NCBI GenBank assembly: GCA_015680685.1
Contig: MNCI01033650.1
Location: 380,084 to 408,637 of the forward strand
Source of the DNA: Gnetum montanum
Taxonomy: Eukaryota; Streptophyta; Gnetopsida; Gnetales; Gnetaceae
Direction: 5' to 3'
Length of the DNA stretch: 28,554 nt
The position numbers were made by a program, and so were the translations under genes. Under the pieces are notes generated by a model. It saw only the letters and a program-made list of their open reading frames with translations. It did no database searches and was not told where the DNA came from. Shown one piece after another: positions 1 through 10,289 of this stretch (the first letter of the stretch is position 1; each line of letters begins with the position of its first letter).

Positions 1-336
1 AGTTCAGGATATGTACAGCAAGTGAGAACGAATGTTGGTGTTAGGATTAGTTAGAACTTAGTTAATGAGTAGTTAAGATAAATTAGTCACTTAGTTATCT
101 CTCTTCTCCCTTATTAGCACAGGACATAAAAACATAAAAGATATAAAAATCATATGCCTCAAGCTTACTTAACCATACAATTGTGACATACAAGTAAGTT
201 TGGGAAGACAACGATCAACCAACCCATCCTTGTTCCACAAAGGCGCATAGGCACTTAGTCCTTGGAATTCGACCAGATTGTGCGTAAAACGCTCGTATTC
301 ATATGGTTGAGCGTAGTGGTACCTCACCACTCATCA
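1..336 (+). mobile_element. Partial LTR (3' portion) of the GATATC-type Ty3/gypsy family
   Basis: This stretch matches, in opposite orientation, the complete LTR at 26880-27844. Shared blocks include the start (AGTTCAGG.TATGTA), the middle (TATGGTTAAGTAAG-type and GTTGTCTTCC-type words seen on the other strand) and the end (GGTACCTCACCACTCATCA at 318-336). The LTR terminates with CA at 336. No primer binding site follows, so this is a 3' LTR or a solo LTR rather than a 5' LTR. Its 5' part, where the palindrome array and TATA box would be, lies outside the window. The target-site duplication cannot be tested here. Confidence 0.75.
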
Positions 337-598
337 ATAAATAGCTACTATTTCATGATATTCATTCATATTAAATTATTCTTATCATGTCAACTTAAAG
401 TAAGCACTTATATATTTTGAAGTACATATTAGTAGAAACATCAATAGAGTTAATTTGATCCTTTCAAAGAAATATTCATTTCACTTCAAAATAAGGAAAA
501 TGTAAGGAGATCTTATATCTGCATATCATTCTCAAAAACATGAGTATGGATGTCATCTTGTAATTTGGTATTATGTAATTTAATTTATATTTTATGCA
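337..598. other. AT-rich spacer, no feature seen
   Basis: Short AT-rich stretch between the LTR end and the decayed transposon gene. I see no ORF, repeat or RNA gene here. Confidence 0.4.
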
Positions 599-3512
599 TT
601 AGCATTTGTGTTTTTCCACAACATCTTCGATTCTCAACTTTGCTTTATTGTTCAATATTACCTTTCTTTCATCCCATGTTTTGGTTATCCATACATAAAC
701 CACCAAACTAGGTTCCATTGTTCTAACCTCATTATCCTTTAGATTATATATCCATTCATAATCCATCCATTTATCCTTTACTCTTGATTTTGATGCAACC
801 CAATCCACTAGTATATCTTATATAATGTCATCCCTTGATTCAATGTTTCTTACTGTACCCTTCTATATAATGTCTTCTTCATTTGCATCTCCTGGCCTAA
901 CCAAAAGCATCATTTCATTTGTTATATTAGAATATGGATTGAATGACCTCTTTGATTTCTTATTCCTTAACCCAAGATATGCAACTTCCTATTCCTCTCC
1001 TTGAGTTCCTTCATTGTCGAATCTTGGATCCATAATATCCTGCTAAAATGTTCTTGGCCAAAAAGGCTTTTTGATATCATCCTCACATAATACTATGTCT
1101 TGAAAAGCATATAAATTTTGTAAAATATTTTTTCAATAATTTATTTTTTTGGATCCATTATTGCTTATCATTTTCCTAAAGTCCTTCCATAATCTCATCC
1201 CACATCTTAATGTGGGATTTAATGCAATCTTTAATCATTGCTATGTACTTCATCTAATCAAATGTAGTATCTAGGATCCTTGGTTTACCTCTACAAAGAC
1301 TTAGATTTTCATTAACATTTTCCTATAGCTCAAATAGTTCAAACCAAATTTTTTTGCCTGATATTTCTTCTCCATATCATCACAAGAGTACCCTTCTCCA
1401 AGTAGAATATGATCTAATGAATATGTTGTATTTCACAAAGATTCTTCACTTGGCTTAATATATATCCTTTAAGGAATTATTTAAATTCATACATCATATC
1501 ATAGTAATATGGGGTGTACCTACTTCCGTTGTCTATATCTATAAGATGATATATGTCCATAAGCTTTGATAGAGAAATTATATCCTTTTTCTCATAGCCA
1601 TTGAAAGACTTCTAAAACTTCCATCAATGCATATGCCCTACTAAAAGAAAACTTAATTCTATAACCTTGAAAATTCTTCTAGTTGTAAGAAATGACAAAT
1701 AAAAGAAAACATATTTATTCTTATTATATCCTCCATAGTTATCCATTTGTACAAAAAGTATAGCAAGTAATGGCTTAAAATTAGAGCTTTGATTGATTTC
1801 ATCTAAATAATCTAAAGTATTTTATTTTCCATGTACAAGTCCTGAATGGCTGAGTAGTGCTTCTATAAGTGAGCATCTTCTAGAATTGTATCATTTCTTC
1901 ATCATATCACCATATGTGTCAATAGGATCCACCTCCAAATATCTCAAGCATTTTAACAAAGATGTAAGAGAATTGTAAATCCATCTTTATATAAAATAAA
2001 CTAAAGTGACCAAAACCTTCATATCCTCATCCTTTTACTAGAATTCCTATAAGAGATATTTGAAACTTCTTCTTCCTAAGGATACCCTTCAATAAGATTA
2101 ACAGTTTTGGCAGTGAAGCTTTTGACTTACCCATTCTATTATGAATAATGCTTAAGTAATTATTAGGCTACCTTGTTGTTAGATCCTTATGAATGTAGTA
2201 TGTGTTCCTACATACAATTACATAATGATAATGATTTTACAGCCCCCTTTAAATTCTATCTCTCTCCAATAGGTCCTTAGTACATTTTTTTCTATTATCC
2301 AATATATGACAAGTTCTACAAACTGAGAAGTCATTCCTTCTACTGAAAGTTATATTTGGATAGTATTTATTGAAGTTCATAATTGACTTTTGCTAATTGG
2401 TGGTAATCCTAGATTAGCTAACCTAATATTAATGTAATTCATTAGTAAAATGAGTTAACTCATATTTATAGATAATGTTTTAATTAGTTCAAATGTTGTA
2501 TCCATCATAACTTGTCTACATTCTGAAGGTAAATGATAATTCATTTCATCAACCACTCTATCAAGAATCATGATTACTACAATCTTGCTTAATCTAGAAT
2601 TTACCTTTTTCAAATTTTCATAATCAAAATCCACATGTCCATATTTGAAATCACATAAGTAATTGTATAATTTACTACTTGGAATACCATAAACTATATG
2701 CTAAGCCTTCTTACAAATCTCAATTCCAAAATATTTCATTATCTTCACTATACAACTTTCTTTTTCTAATAACATGATTTGAGTCAAACTCATGCATAAC
2801 ATATAATCTTTTTTTCATTTTAATCCATCACAAACATCACTTTTCAAGTCATCCTAATATCTCCCATAATAATATTCTACATAAAATTCCTCTTGCTACA
2901 ACTAGCACAAATGATAAATATAAAGTTATCAAAATGGTAGGAGAATCCTATCTTTGATATTCATTCTTGCTCTCTTCTATGGATAAGGTCATTCTTCTCT
3001 CTACTCTTGTAAGGTCTCTTCTTTGTAAATGTATTATAAAGTGGATGCATTGGTATACCAGTTATAGGATCAACAAACTCAATCTCCATTCATATATTTA
3101 CCTTAGTAGGGTTGGAAATACTACTATTTGGAAGAGAAATGAATTAAGCATTCATGATATCATATACATGATCCTCCCTCCATATTGTCATTGCTAAAAT
3201 ATCCTTCAAGAATAGATAATAGTCTAGGAATTCTACATTAATTAATTCAATATAGACACCGATTTCATTATCACATAGATAAACAATAGAAGAATCGATC
3301 ATCTAGTGTATCACTTATAAACTTAATTCTATTTTGTTTTTGTGAATCTATCACAATATCATCTATGTGAGTTATGTATATTGTCCCTATTGTAAGGAAT
3401 CCATCCTTTGTACATTTATGCTTTAATATAGCCTTTCTTTCAAATAGCTCATCATGCTTCTTCTTTATATCTTTTGATAGTGAATCCTTGTATATCCTAT
3501 ATAAATCTAATT
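599..3512 (-). pseudogene. Relic of a plant transposon-type gene (DUF7869-like, MDN...NKN...VGH signature)
   Basis: On the minus strand many short coding-like stretches follow each other in several frames, broken by stops and frameshifts. In order they are: an acidic and basic N-terminal part (about 3512-3265, e.g. DLYRIYKDSLSKD and THIDDIVIDSQ), a piece reading EFVDPITGIPMHPLYN (about 3090-3040), a piece with DRVVDEMNYHLPSE (about 2560), a Cys pair (VCRTCHILDN, about 2320), an IIHNRMGKSKASLPKL piece (about 2140), and MDNYGGYNKNKYVFF followed by IELSFLLVGHMH (about 1755-1630). It ends with a 69-codon open stretch (808..599). The MDN...NKN...LLVGH block and the preceding HNRM.KSKASLP block resemble plant proteins of the DUF7869 kind, which usually have VGHTHEDID; this family name is from memory. 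The gene is dead. No terminal inverted repeats or target duplications were found. Confidence 0.5.
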
Positions 3513-3604
3513 CAAAAGAAAAATGAAAATGTAATAGCCATGCATCCCAAGTATTAAACCTATTTCTTAAAATTTCTAATCATTCAATACTCAAATAATA
3601 TTAT

Positions 3605-3636
3605 TTATCAATGTAATACATGATTTACATTGATAA
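3605..3636. repeat. Perfect 12-bp inverted repeat with 8-nt loop
   Basis: The arms TTATCAATGTAA and TTACATTGATAA are exact reverse complements separated by 8 nt. The hairpin sits in AT-rich DNA between the transposon relic and the 46-bp satellite. Function unknown; it may be chance in AT-rich sequence or the remnant of a small transposon end. Confidence 0.6.
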
Positions 3637-3767
3637 TGATATAATTTACCACTATACTTATTTAACATGTTTATTAACCATTCCTTATTAGTGAACTAGT
3701 ATAGAGCAAATCACTTATCACATAATCTAAATTGAAAAATTAATCATTTACAACTCATATTCTTAAG

Positions 3768-5024
3768 TTGCATGTTCAAGAAACTTTATATATTATAATC
3801 GATATTGTATAATCTTAAGTAAAAGGAGCCTCATATATTGTAAACCCATAAGAAGAGATTGTTTAAATGAATACTTATATATCTTGTTAGATTGTACATC
3901 TAACAAACCTCCTATATTTTACACTAATCTTGATAGGTTTCACATCCCAAAAACATACTATATTTTACACAAATCCTGATAGGATGCATACCCAAGAAAA
4001 CTCAAATATTTTACACTAATCATGATAGGTTGCATGTCTAAGCAATCTTCTATATATTACAACAATCCTGAGAGGTTGCACATCCAAGAAACATCCTATA
4101 TTTTACATTAATATTCATAGGTTGGACCTCCAAAAGATCCATATATTTTACACTAATCTTGATAGATTGGATGTTTAAACAACCTCCTCTATTTTACAAT
4201 AATCCTAAGAGGTTGAACATCTGGGAAACCTCCTATATTTTACACTAATATTAATATGTTGCATGTCTAAGCAACCTCCTATATTTTACAGTAATCCTAA
4301 TAGGTTTCATATTCGAAAAACCTTATATATTTTACACTAATCCTAATAGGTTGTACATCCAACAAACCTTTGATATTTTACACTAATTCTAATAGGTTGC
4401 ACATCCAAGCAACATTTAATATTTTACACTAATCTTGATATGTTGCATGTTCGAGCAACCTCTTATATTTTACACTAAACGTGAAACCTCCTCTATTTGA
4501 TAATAATCTTGAGCTGTTGCACGTCTAAGAAACCTTTATATTTAACACTAATATTGATAAGTTTTACATACAACAAAATCCCTATAGTTCACATTAATCC
4601 TGATAGGTTGCACGTCTAAGCAACCTTCTATATTTTACTCTAATTTTGTTGCACATCTAATCAACATTCTATTTTCTCCTACAATCCTAAGAGGTTACAC
4701 ATCTAAGAAACCTCCTATTTTTTAAACTAAGATTGATGGGTTGTACATCCAAGAAACCTCCTATATTTTAAACTAATTCTTAATAGTTTGCATGTCTAAG
4801 AAATCTTCTATTTTTAATATAATCTTAAGAGATTACATATCCAAGAAACCTCCTATATTTTACACTAAATCTTCTATTTTTTAACACAATCTTGAGAGGT
4901 TGCACATCTAAGCAACCTTCTATACTTTACACTCATATTCATAAGTTGTACATTTGGGCAACCTAATATATTTTACACTAATATTTATAGATTGCATGTC
5001 CAAGAAACCTCCTGTATTTTACAT
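3768..5024. repeat. Tandem satellite, unit about 46 bp, about 25 degenerate copies
   Basis: The words TTTTACACTAAT, GATAGGTTGCA and CCAAGAAACCTCCTATA recur in this order with a spacing of about 46-47 bp over about 1.25 kb. Units vary by point changes and a few are shortened (around 4490 and 4640-4660). The first units (3768-3860) are the most degenerate. No ORF crosses the array. It looks like a local minisatellite or small satellite block rather than a coding repeat, because unit length is not kept and stops fall in every frame. Confidence 0.9.
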
Positions 5025-6220
5025 TCCATATATTATTGTCATTCTGATATAATTATGCACAACCTAGGAAATTCCAACATTATAATAGTAATGAGATTTT
5101 ACATATATGAATACATGGGTTTTTCATGATTTTTTGAAATATCTAGATAATTACAGTTGTATGGAACTATTACTTCCAATAAAAATATTTTTGAGAAAGC
5201 TTTGTATAAATAATGTCCTTTTTTACGAAAATGCTTTTTATCAAGAAATTTTCCCAGTAGATATAAACCTAAAAGACTGTATACGCAAATAGAATTAGAA
5301 TCCTATGTGATAACAAAATAGATATAATTCTACAAGAATGTACATGCAAATATTATCAGAATGCATTTGGTAGATGAATTTACCCAACAGATAAAAACTT
5401 AGAGGAATGTAAATGAAAATATAAAAGGAAAACAAAAATGGATAATATATTCAAATTCTCTAGTAATATGAGTTACAATAAGAAAGTTTAACTGATGATA
5501 ATCTACTTGTAAACATAAAAAAGTTACTTGAAAATGATTCTTTAATCATAAGAGTAACTAAAATTTCTTTTTGGTCTCTTTATGAAATACCTTGAAGAAA
5601 ATTCATTCACAAAAAGAAGCCTTAATGCCAAATTTACATTGTAATTTGATGGGAATTTAAAGGTAGACATAATTATCTTATTTCTTCATGAAAAATCCTA
5701 TCCTATGGCCTTGTTCTAACAAATTTTTAGATATTTCTTTGATGTGTAAAATGAAATTTATAGCCCACAAGTTGGAAGTTCATTTATGCCAATGTGTGGA
5801 GGCCCAAAATGTTAATACATTGCCAAAATTTGGCAATAAAAGCCAAAAACTTTGGTGGTTCACACATTGGAATTTGGGCCATGAAAATAGTCCAAATATG
5901 TCATCAAAATTCATAGGAAAAGTTCCACATGTTGGTGGCCCACAAACTATAGTTTTGAATGGTGAAAAGTACCACACATGTTGGTATTTTATTCCAAAAA
6001 GTTAAAATCTTTGGTATGGCACACGTTGTAGACATTGGCCACCAAAAACATAAAAAATGTAATAGCAAATGTCCAAAATTTGTCAAAAATCAAACAAAAT
6101 CAAGCCAACAAAGAATCAGTGAATGTATGACCTATTTAAATGGAAGTTTGCATAATTTTCAAGACTTTTGGATCATTTTACTTTTAGCCAAGCTTGAGAC
6201 TTTCATACTAGAGTAAAATA
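5025..6220. other. AT-rich unassigned DNA with short irregular repeats
   Basis: No recognisable gene. A 105-codon open stretch at 5688-6005 (+) and shorter ones on the other strand give low-complexity proteins with no known motif. Between about 5790 and 6060 a word like CACACATTGG or CACATGTTGG recurs several times at irregular spacing, and a near-perfect palindrome (TTGCCAAA, A, TTTGGCAA) lies at 5820-5836. This could be part of an old LTR, but I cannot place its ends. Confidence 0.4.
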
Positions 6221-7179
6221 TAAAAGTCCATAGCCTTCACCACCAACTTAGATCACCAGTGTAGTAGAACTTGTAGCAGTAAGTACCTCAGTACAAATTA
6301 ATTTAGAAGATCAATATAAACCAATACAAAACACGCCCTACCTCTTACACTAGGCTTTGAAGATTTTTTATATTCTTGGATTGTAACAGCAATTTGGAAC
6401 CTATTATAACTATTATTTACAGTATTTATTATATAGTTTGTAGTTTTCTTTATTTAGCCATATCATTTCACTTTGTTTCTATCTCAATATCAGCATTGAA
6501 TTTAACTGTGTTTACACATTTATGCTTGTTTTCCTTCATTTTTATTACTTGGTAATAGACCCCCTAAGTCCTCAAGTAATTGGCAAGATTGTTTGAGGCA
6601 CTCTAGATCCTTTCAAAGCCCATGGATCCTGGAGTTAAACTGTTTCACGCTAGGATTTTTGGTTTTTTTAGCATCGAATTTTCCATTCATTACAATTTCT
6701 GGCATTAGAAGGAGGACCTACTTCTAACTTCTTTGCTGAAACCCATTTGTGTACTTTCTGCCTATTTCTACCATTACACATTAGCTTGTCTAGAAAATCA
6801 AAAATTGTTTTGGGTTTTCCCAAAATCCAACATGTGAGATCGAATCCATTTTGTCAAAACAAGATTCTTACCACTATTTTTTGCAGTATAGTCTACAACA
6901 TTACCTTAGGTGACTACACTTGGAAAATTAAAAAATAAAATTTTTTTTGCTATTGTAGTGCATAGTGCTACTCCTATTTCATATGTTTACAACTTGAAAA
7001 TTTATTTCTGCAATTACAGTGCATGTTGATTTTCCTATTTTCTGCACTTGTAATTCATAATCTTTCCATGTTTTGCTACATACATTATAGCCCATTTCTA
7101 TTTTACTTAACATTATTACACGTTAGAAAAATTTTTAAAATATTTATTTTTCATTACAATTATAGTTCATATGTTAGAA
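6221..7179. other. AT-rich unassigned DNA, possibly internal retroelement debris
   Basis: Only short ORFs (6747-6938 and 7023-7211, +) with no recognisable motif. Near 6702 there is TGGCATTAGAAGGAGGAC, weakly like a tRNA-Met primer binding site, but with several mismatches and no convincing LTR end before it. I assign nothing firmly. Confidence 0.3.
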
Positions 7180-7495
7180 CTCTCGAAAGCTATAACTCCT
7201 ATAATTTATAGCTTTACAAGCTACAACTTCCACATGTTAGAGTTTCAAACAATGGAGCTCTTAGACATTAGAGCTTCACAAGCTGCAACATTTACAAACT
7301 ATGCTCTCACATGTTGAAAGTTCCACACATTGGGGTTTTCACAATCTGAAGCTTCATAAGCTAATGGTTCACATGTCGAAGCCTCATAAGCTGAAGTTCT
7401 ATATGTTGAAGCCTCACAAGCTGAAGCTTCACACACCAAAGTCTCACAAGTTGAAGCTTCACATGCTAAAGCCTCACAAGCTAAAGCTTTGTTGA
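7180..7495. repeat. Minisatellite of about 21-bp units rich in AAGCTTCACA and GAAGCCTCACAAGCT
   Basis: Half-units of the form (G)AAGCTTCACA(Y)(R)(Y)TG and (A)AAGCCTCACAAGCTG alternate, giving a basic period of about 21 bp and a doubled period of about 42 bp. The array is most regular at 7360-7490. The 64-codon open stretch at 7301-7495 is only the translation of this repeat (HKLKLHMLKP type). A short related fragment occurs at about 14320-14375, on the far side of the minus-strand retrotransposon. Confidence 0.8.
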
Positions 7496-7754
7496 CCCTT
7501 TAGGAAAATGGAGAGCAATAGAATGTTTGTTGTGGATGATGTGTTTGTAGGACATGAACAAGAACTCAACATGAGAACTAAGGACTCAAGAGAAACGAGA
7601 TCCACAATGTCAAAACAAAGTAAAGACTACATAGGCCAAGATGAGAGCATGGACAAAAACGAAGGCTACAAACCAAATATAGATGCTCCAAGGATTTGCA
7701 AGAAAACAAATTGACAAAAGAGCCTCAAAAGAAAGAACCCAAAAGTTGAGGAGA
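7496..7754 (+). other. Possible 3' internal end of a retroelement with polypurine tract
   Basis: A 68-codon open stretch (7508-7714, +) encodes a charged, motif-free peptide. It is followed at 7741-7754 by the purine-rich AAAAGTTGAGGAGA, directly before the TGTCG that opens the LTR candidate at 7755. The arrangement fits the 3' end of an internal region plus polypurine tract, but the peptide is not recognisable. Confidence 0.35.
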
Positions 7755-8082
7755 TGTCGTTATCCCAAAGAAGACGTCTCCCTAAAGACGTCCTACATAA
7801 GACATCACATTTTCTAGTAAGATGCCACTCCTAAACTAAGGCCAATCCCAGGTAGATGTACCAACTTTGAAGAAGATATGTACACTAACCATTGGGTAGC
7901 CGTTGCATGAATTCTGAGGATTTTTCGAAAACTACAAAGATATAAAAAGATAACAAATTCTTGAGAATTGTGCAAGCATTGTTCACATTAGATCAATCAT
8001 TGTCTTATCTATGGTATTATATTCTTGTTCTTCAATGTAACATCATTTTCTTGGTTGTATGTTGTATTGAGCTTCAACGACA
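7755..8082 (+). mobile_element. LTR candidate, 328 bp, TGTCG...CGACA
   Basis: The segment opens with TGTCG and closes with CGACA, a perfect 5-bp terminal inverted repeat with the canonical TG/CA ends. A purine tract directly precedes it. A TATA-like TATAAAAA lies at 7941-7948. Near its start are three copies of an AGACGTC-type word (7769-7805), a word class also repeated in the solo LTR inside the isocitrate dehydrogenase gene. The flanking pentamers (GGAGA and ATGAC) do not match, so it is a 3' LTR whose partner is lost or unrecognised, not a solo LTR. Its terminal repeats and TATA box are seen; the rest is inference. Confidence 0.5.
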
Positions 8083-8124
8083 ATGACTTATAAATTTAGT
8101 TACATTTTTTCCTTATGTATTCTT

Positions 8125-8442
8125 GTTTATCCAGGAAGTTCGTCTTTATTGCTATACACAACTTGTGTTCAGGTACAATGTTGCTCGAATAAAGATCCGT
8201 TCACTTTAAGACTCCTACTGCTTGCACATGGAAAATATTCTATCTCTGGAGTGATCAATCTGCCAAAGTTTCCCTACTGTCTAGCCTAGAATGAGGAAAC
8301 AAGGGAGAGCTGCCTCTTATTTATAGATATGACGGCGCACCGTGATATTGCGTACACAATATTATGGGGGAGGATGCAATATCGTGACTACCGTGATATC
8401 ACGTACGCAATATCGCTGCCCATGCGATATCACGTCCCATCA
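8125..8442 (-). mobile_element. Truncated, decayed 3' LTR
   Basis: It starts TGATGGGACG (minus strand, from 8442) directly after a purine tract and matches the 5' LTR (14140..13866) and the LTR at 27844..27526 as far as GTTTATCC at about 8125, where homology stops abruptly. It carries the TATA box (8325..8318) and the GATATC palindrome region (8442..8336). Many of the CG steps seen in the 5' LTR are TG or CA here. Confidence 0.8.
8318..8325 (-). promoter_or_regulatory. LTR TATA box (3' LTR copy)
   Basis: TATAAATA on the minus strand, in the same position relative to the palindrome array as in the two other LTR copies. Confidence 0.6.
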
Positions 8443-9025
8443 TACCCCCATGAATAAATGAAAACTTGTCCTCAAGTTCTTTACAATAATATTAAGCAGG
8501 TATGGGATTATTGACTCAAATGAAACTAATGGGATGACTTGTGAACAGATCATCATTACAAGACTTGACAAAACTAGTGTTCATGACAACAAAAGTGAAC
8601 ACCTTATTACATTGACGTCAGGCCTTAGTTGGTAGCTGAGAAAGAGAGAGAGAGAAAGAAGTGTTGCTGCTACCAATGCCAAGATTGCGCCTTTCGTTGT
8701 CTATCGGTAAGCACACCATCAGTCTTGCTCCTTGCATAGCTACTTCCAGCACTACTCCATTCCAAGTGTTCCTTCCAGATCCCCTCCATTGTTGCATGAT
8801 CGCCATCTGCACACATAACACAATTTTATATTAGCAAGGGTAAATGAATCATCATGTAATTAATACCTTGCTTCGGTGTAAGTCCATTGGCTAGGTTGTG
8901 GTATGGCTAATACGGATCTGGAGATATATTAATGATGACTACCGAAGGTGTAGGGGTTAGGAAAAAATCAAAAAAATTAGGGCTAGGAGAAAATCGAAAA
9001 AATCGGGCCCCATACCCCCATGACT
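8443..9025 (-). other. Internal block shared with the second element, bounded by two purine tracts
   Basis: This 583-bp block matches 27845-28398. Both copies have an ATGGGGGTA-type purine tract at each end: next to the 3' LTR and again about 550-580 bp upstream (9025..9013 and 28398..28386). It contains GAACTTGAGGACAAGTTTTC at about 8482..8463, a word resembling the end of pol in many plant Ty3 elements, and the small ORF annotated separately. Confidence 0.6.
8618..8821 (-). CDS. Small ORF (67 codons) between protease and 3' LTR, partly conserved in a second copy
   Basis: The ORF ends ...SQLPTKA and contains AMQGAR and NTWNG. The homologous segment of the second element (28200..28020, minus) keeps the same frame from AMQGAR to SQLPTKA, while its 5' part is shifted by an indel. 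I do not recognise the product. No signal peptide or membrane segment is clear; the C-terminal third is rich in Ser and Leu. An alternative start is the ATG of MAIMQQ five codons downstream, which has a counterpart in the other copy. It may be a real accessory peptide of this family or simply the translation of conserved noncoding retroelement DNA. Confidence 0.3.
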   Translation of the reverse strand: MLCVQMAIMQQWRGSGRNTWNGVVLEVAMQGARLMVCLPIDNERRNLGIGSSNTSFSLSLSQLPTKA

Positions 9026-9993
9026 GATCGCGAACCTCCGNCACATTCAAAGAGTCCGTAGGCTCTGGGAATGTCAATTGGAACAAGAATTAAAGTCTTA
9101 ACCACAAGAATTTACCAAAAAGAAAACAATGCATCAACCAAAATATATACACTAATGATACAACTGGCAATGAGGTGAACAATGGAGAGAAGGATGGAGA
9201 GAAGAGAATGGAATGGAATCCCAAGAACAAGGTGGTGTATAGCCCCTTGTGTAGTTCATGATTAATGTGACTCAGCAGATCTCATTCCAACTCTGGCCTC
9301 AAACCAACCACATCCAATGACTTCGCATCAATGCATTCGGCCAAACCATCCCCTTGAAGTAACAAGGACACCTTCTCCAAGAGCTATCACCATTTCGACG
9401 AAACAAATGAGGAGAGAATGGGAAGCGAGAAGGTCCTTAGTTAGAGTAAACATTTTTAGTTCCATAACCAGTGGTTGTAGCCCAAGGGATTATTCGTCTA
9501 AGGGGTGTGCTTTGAATTCTCACTTTTTTCTCTCTCTTTTTTTTTTATGCATGAGAACCACACCATGCAAAGACTTCTTATTTTTATTGTCTTAGCTTCC
9601 GATAATTGGGTAACATCGAAACGGCAAGAAAACTCAAGAAGAAAACATCCAAGCACCCAAGAGAATGGCCAACACAAATGCATCAAGTTCCCTTGAAGTT
9701 ACACCCTTTGCAATCCTTGAATCCTTCCTTAGTTTGAGAAATGCCTAGTCACCGATTCGTTAAAGTTCTTATTATGAAGGGGACAGTACATTTCCAAGCC
9801 AAGAGAGACCATAGAAACTGGTGAATGGATGGATGAAGTGAACTCATTGCCTACCATATCAAAAGAAACATACCTTAGTATCAACATCATAGCTTAAAGG
9901 TAAAAACCAAACATTAGCAATCAATGAAAAATAGTTTATACCATTGGGGAGAACACTTATTAGGTGATAAACTTACAGGGTGGATAACACATG

Positions 9994-10009
9994 CACACAC
10001 ACACACACA
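9994..10009. repeat. (CA)8 microsatellite
   Basis: Eight uninterrupted CA units in the non-coding internal region of the retrotransposon. Confidence 0.9.
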
Positions 10010-10033
10010 TAAAATGAAAAAGTATAACGATGT

Positions 10034-10126
10034 TGTAAAACAAAAACAAGAAAAGTTAAAGAAATTTGTAAAACAAAAATGTGTAAAACAAAAACTATAA
10101 AACAAAAACGTGTAAAACAAAAACTT
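10034..10126. repeat. A-rich tandem repeat, TGTAAAACAAAAA type
   Basis: The word (T)GTAAAACAAAAAC or a close variant (TATAAAACAAAAAC) occurs five times in about 90 bp at spacings of roughly 15-32 bp. It explains the Phe/Cys-rich translations on the minus strand. Confidence 0.75.
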
Positions 10127-10289
10127 AAAAGAACTGAGGGCCTCCAATGATCAGCATAGGTGGCCATCTCCTCCATGACTGAATTGCAAGGAAGAGATCT
10201 GAAATAATGAACGTCTATTTGAATTTCGTAGAAGTGCCCAACTTCTCCCAACTGATGTTCTTAGATTAAGGGGTGGAAGTTGGCGACCC

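Larger units (their letters stand above)
9026..10289 (-). other. Internal region of the retrotransposon without recognisable domains
   Basis: This is where reverse transcriptase, RNase H and integrase would be expected, but no YxDD-type or HHCC/DDE-type motif is visible in any frame. Short ORFs (e.g. 10251..9973, beginning MGEVGHFYEIQ) dissolve into low-complexity sequence. A single N lies at 9041, at the point where similarity to the second element also ends. The block holds a (CA)8 run and a TGTAAAACAAAAA repeat, listed separately. Confidence 0.5.

Noticed and set aside
6690-6725. tRNA-Met-type primer binding site near TGGCATTAGAAGG
   Set aside because: There are several mismatches to TGGTATCAGAGC and no LTR end with matching start was found.
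8330-8445. The GATATC repeats as a CRISPR array
   Set aside because: The units are palindromes with irregular short spacing within an LTR and no unique spacers.
9026-10289. Reverse transcriptase or integrase in the region after the protease
   Set aside because: No catalytic motif is seen in any frame; the sequence is AT-rich and contains microsatellites.
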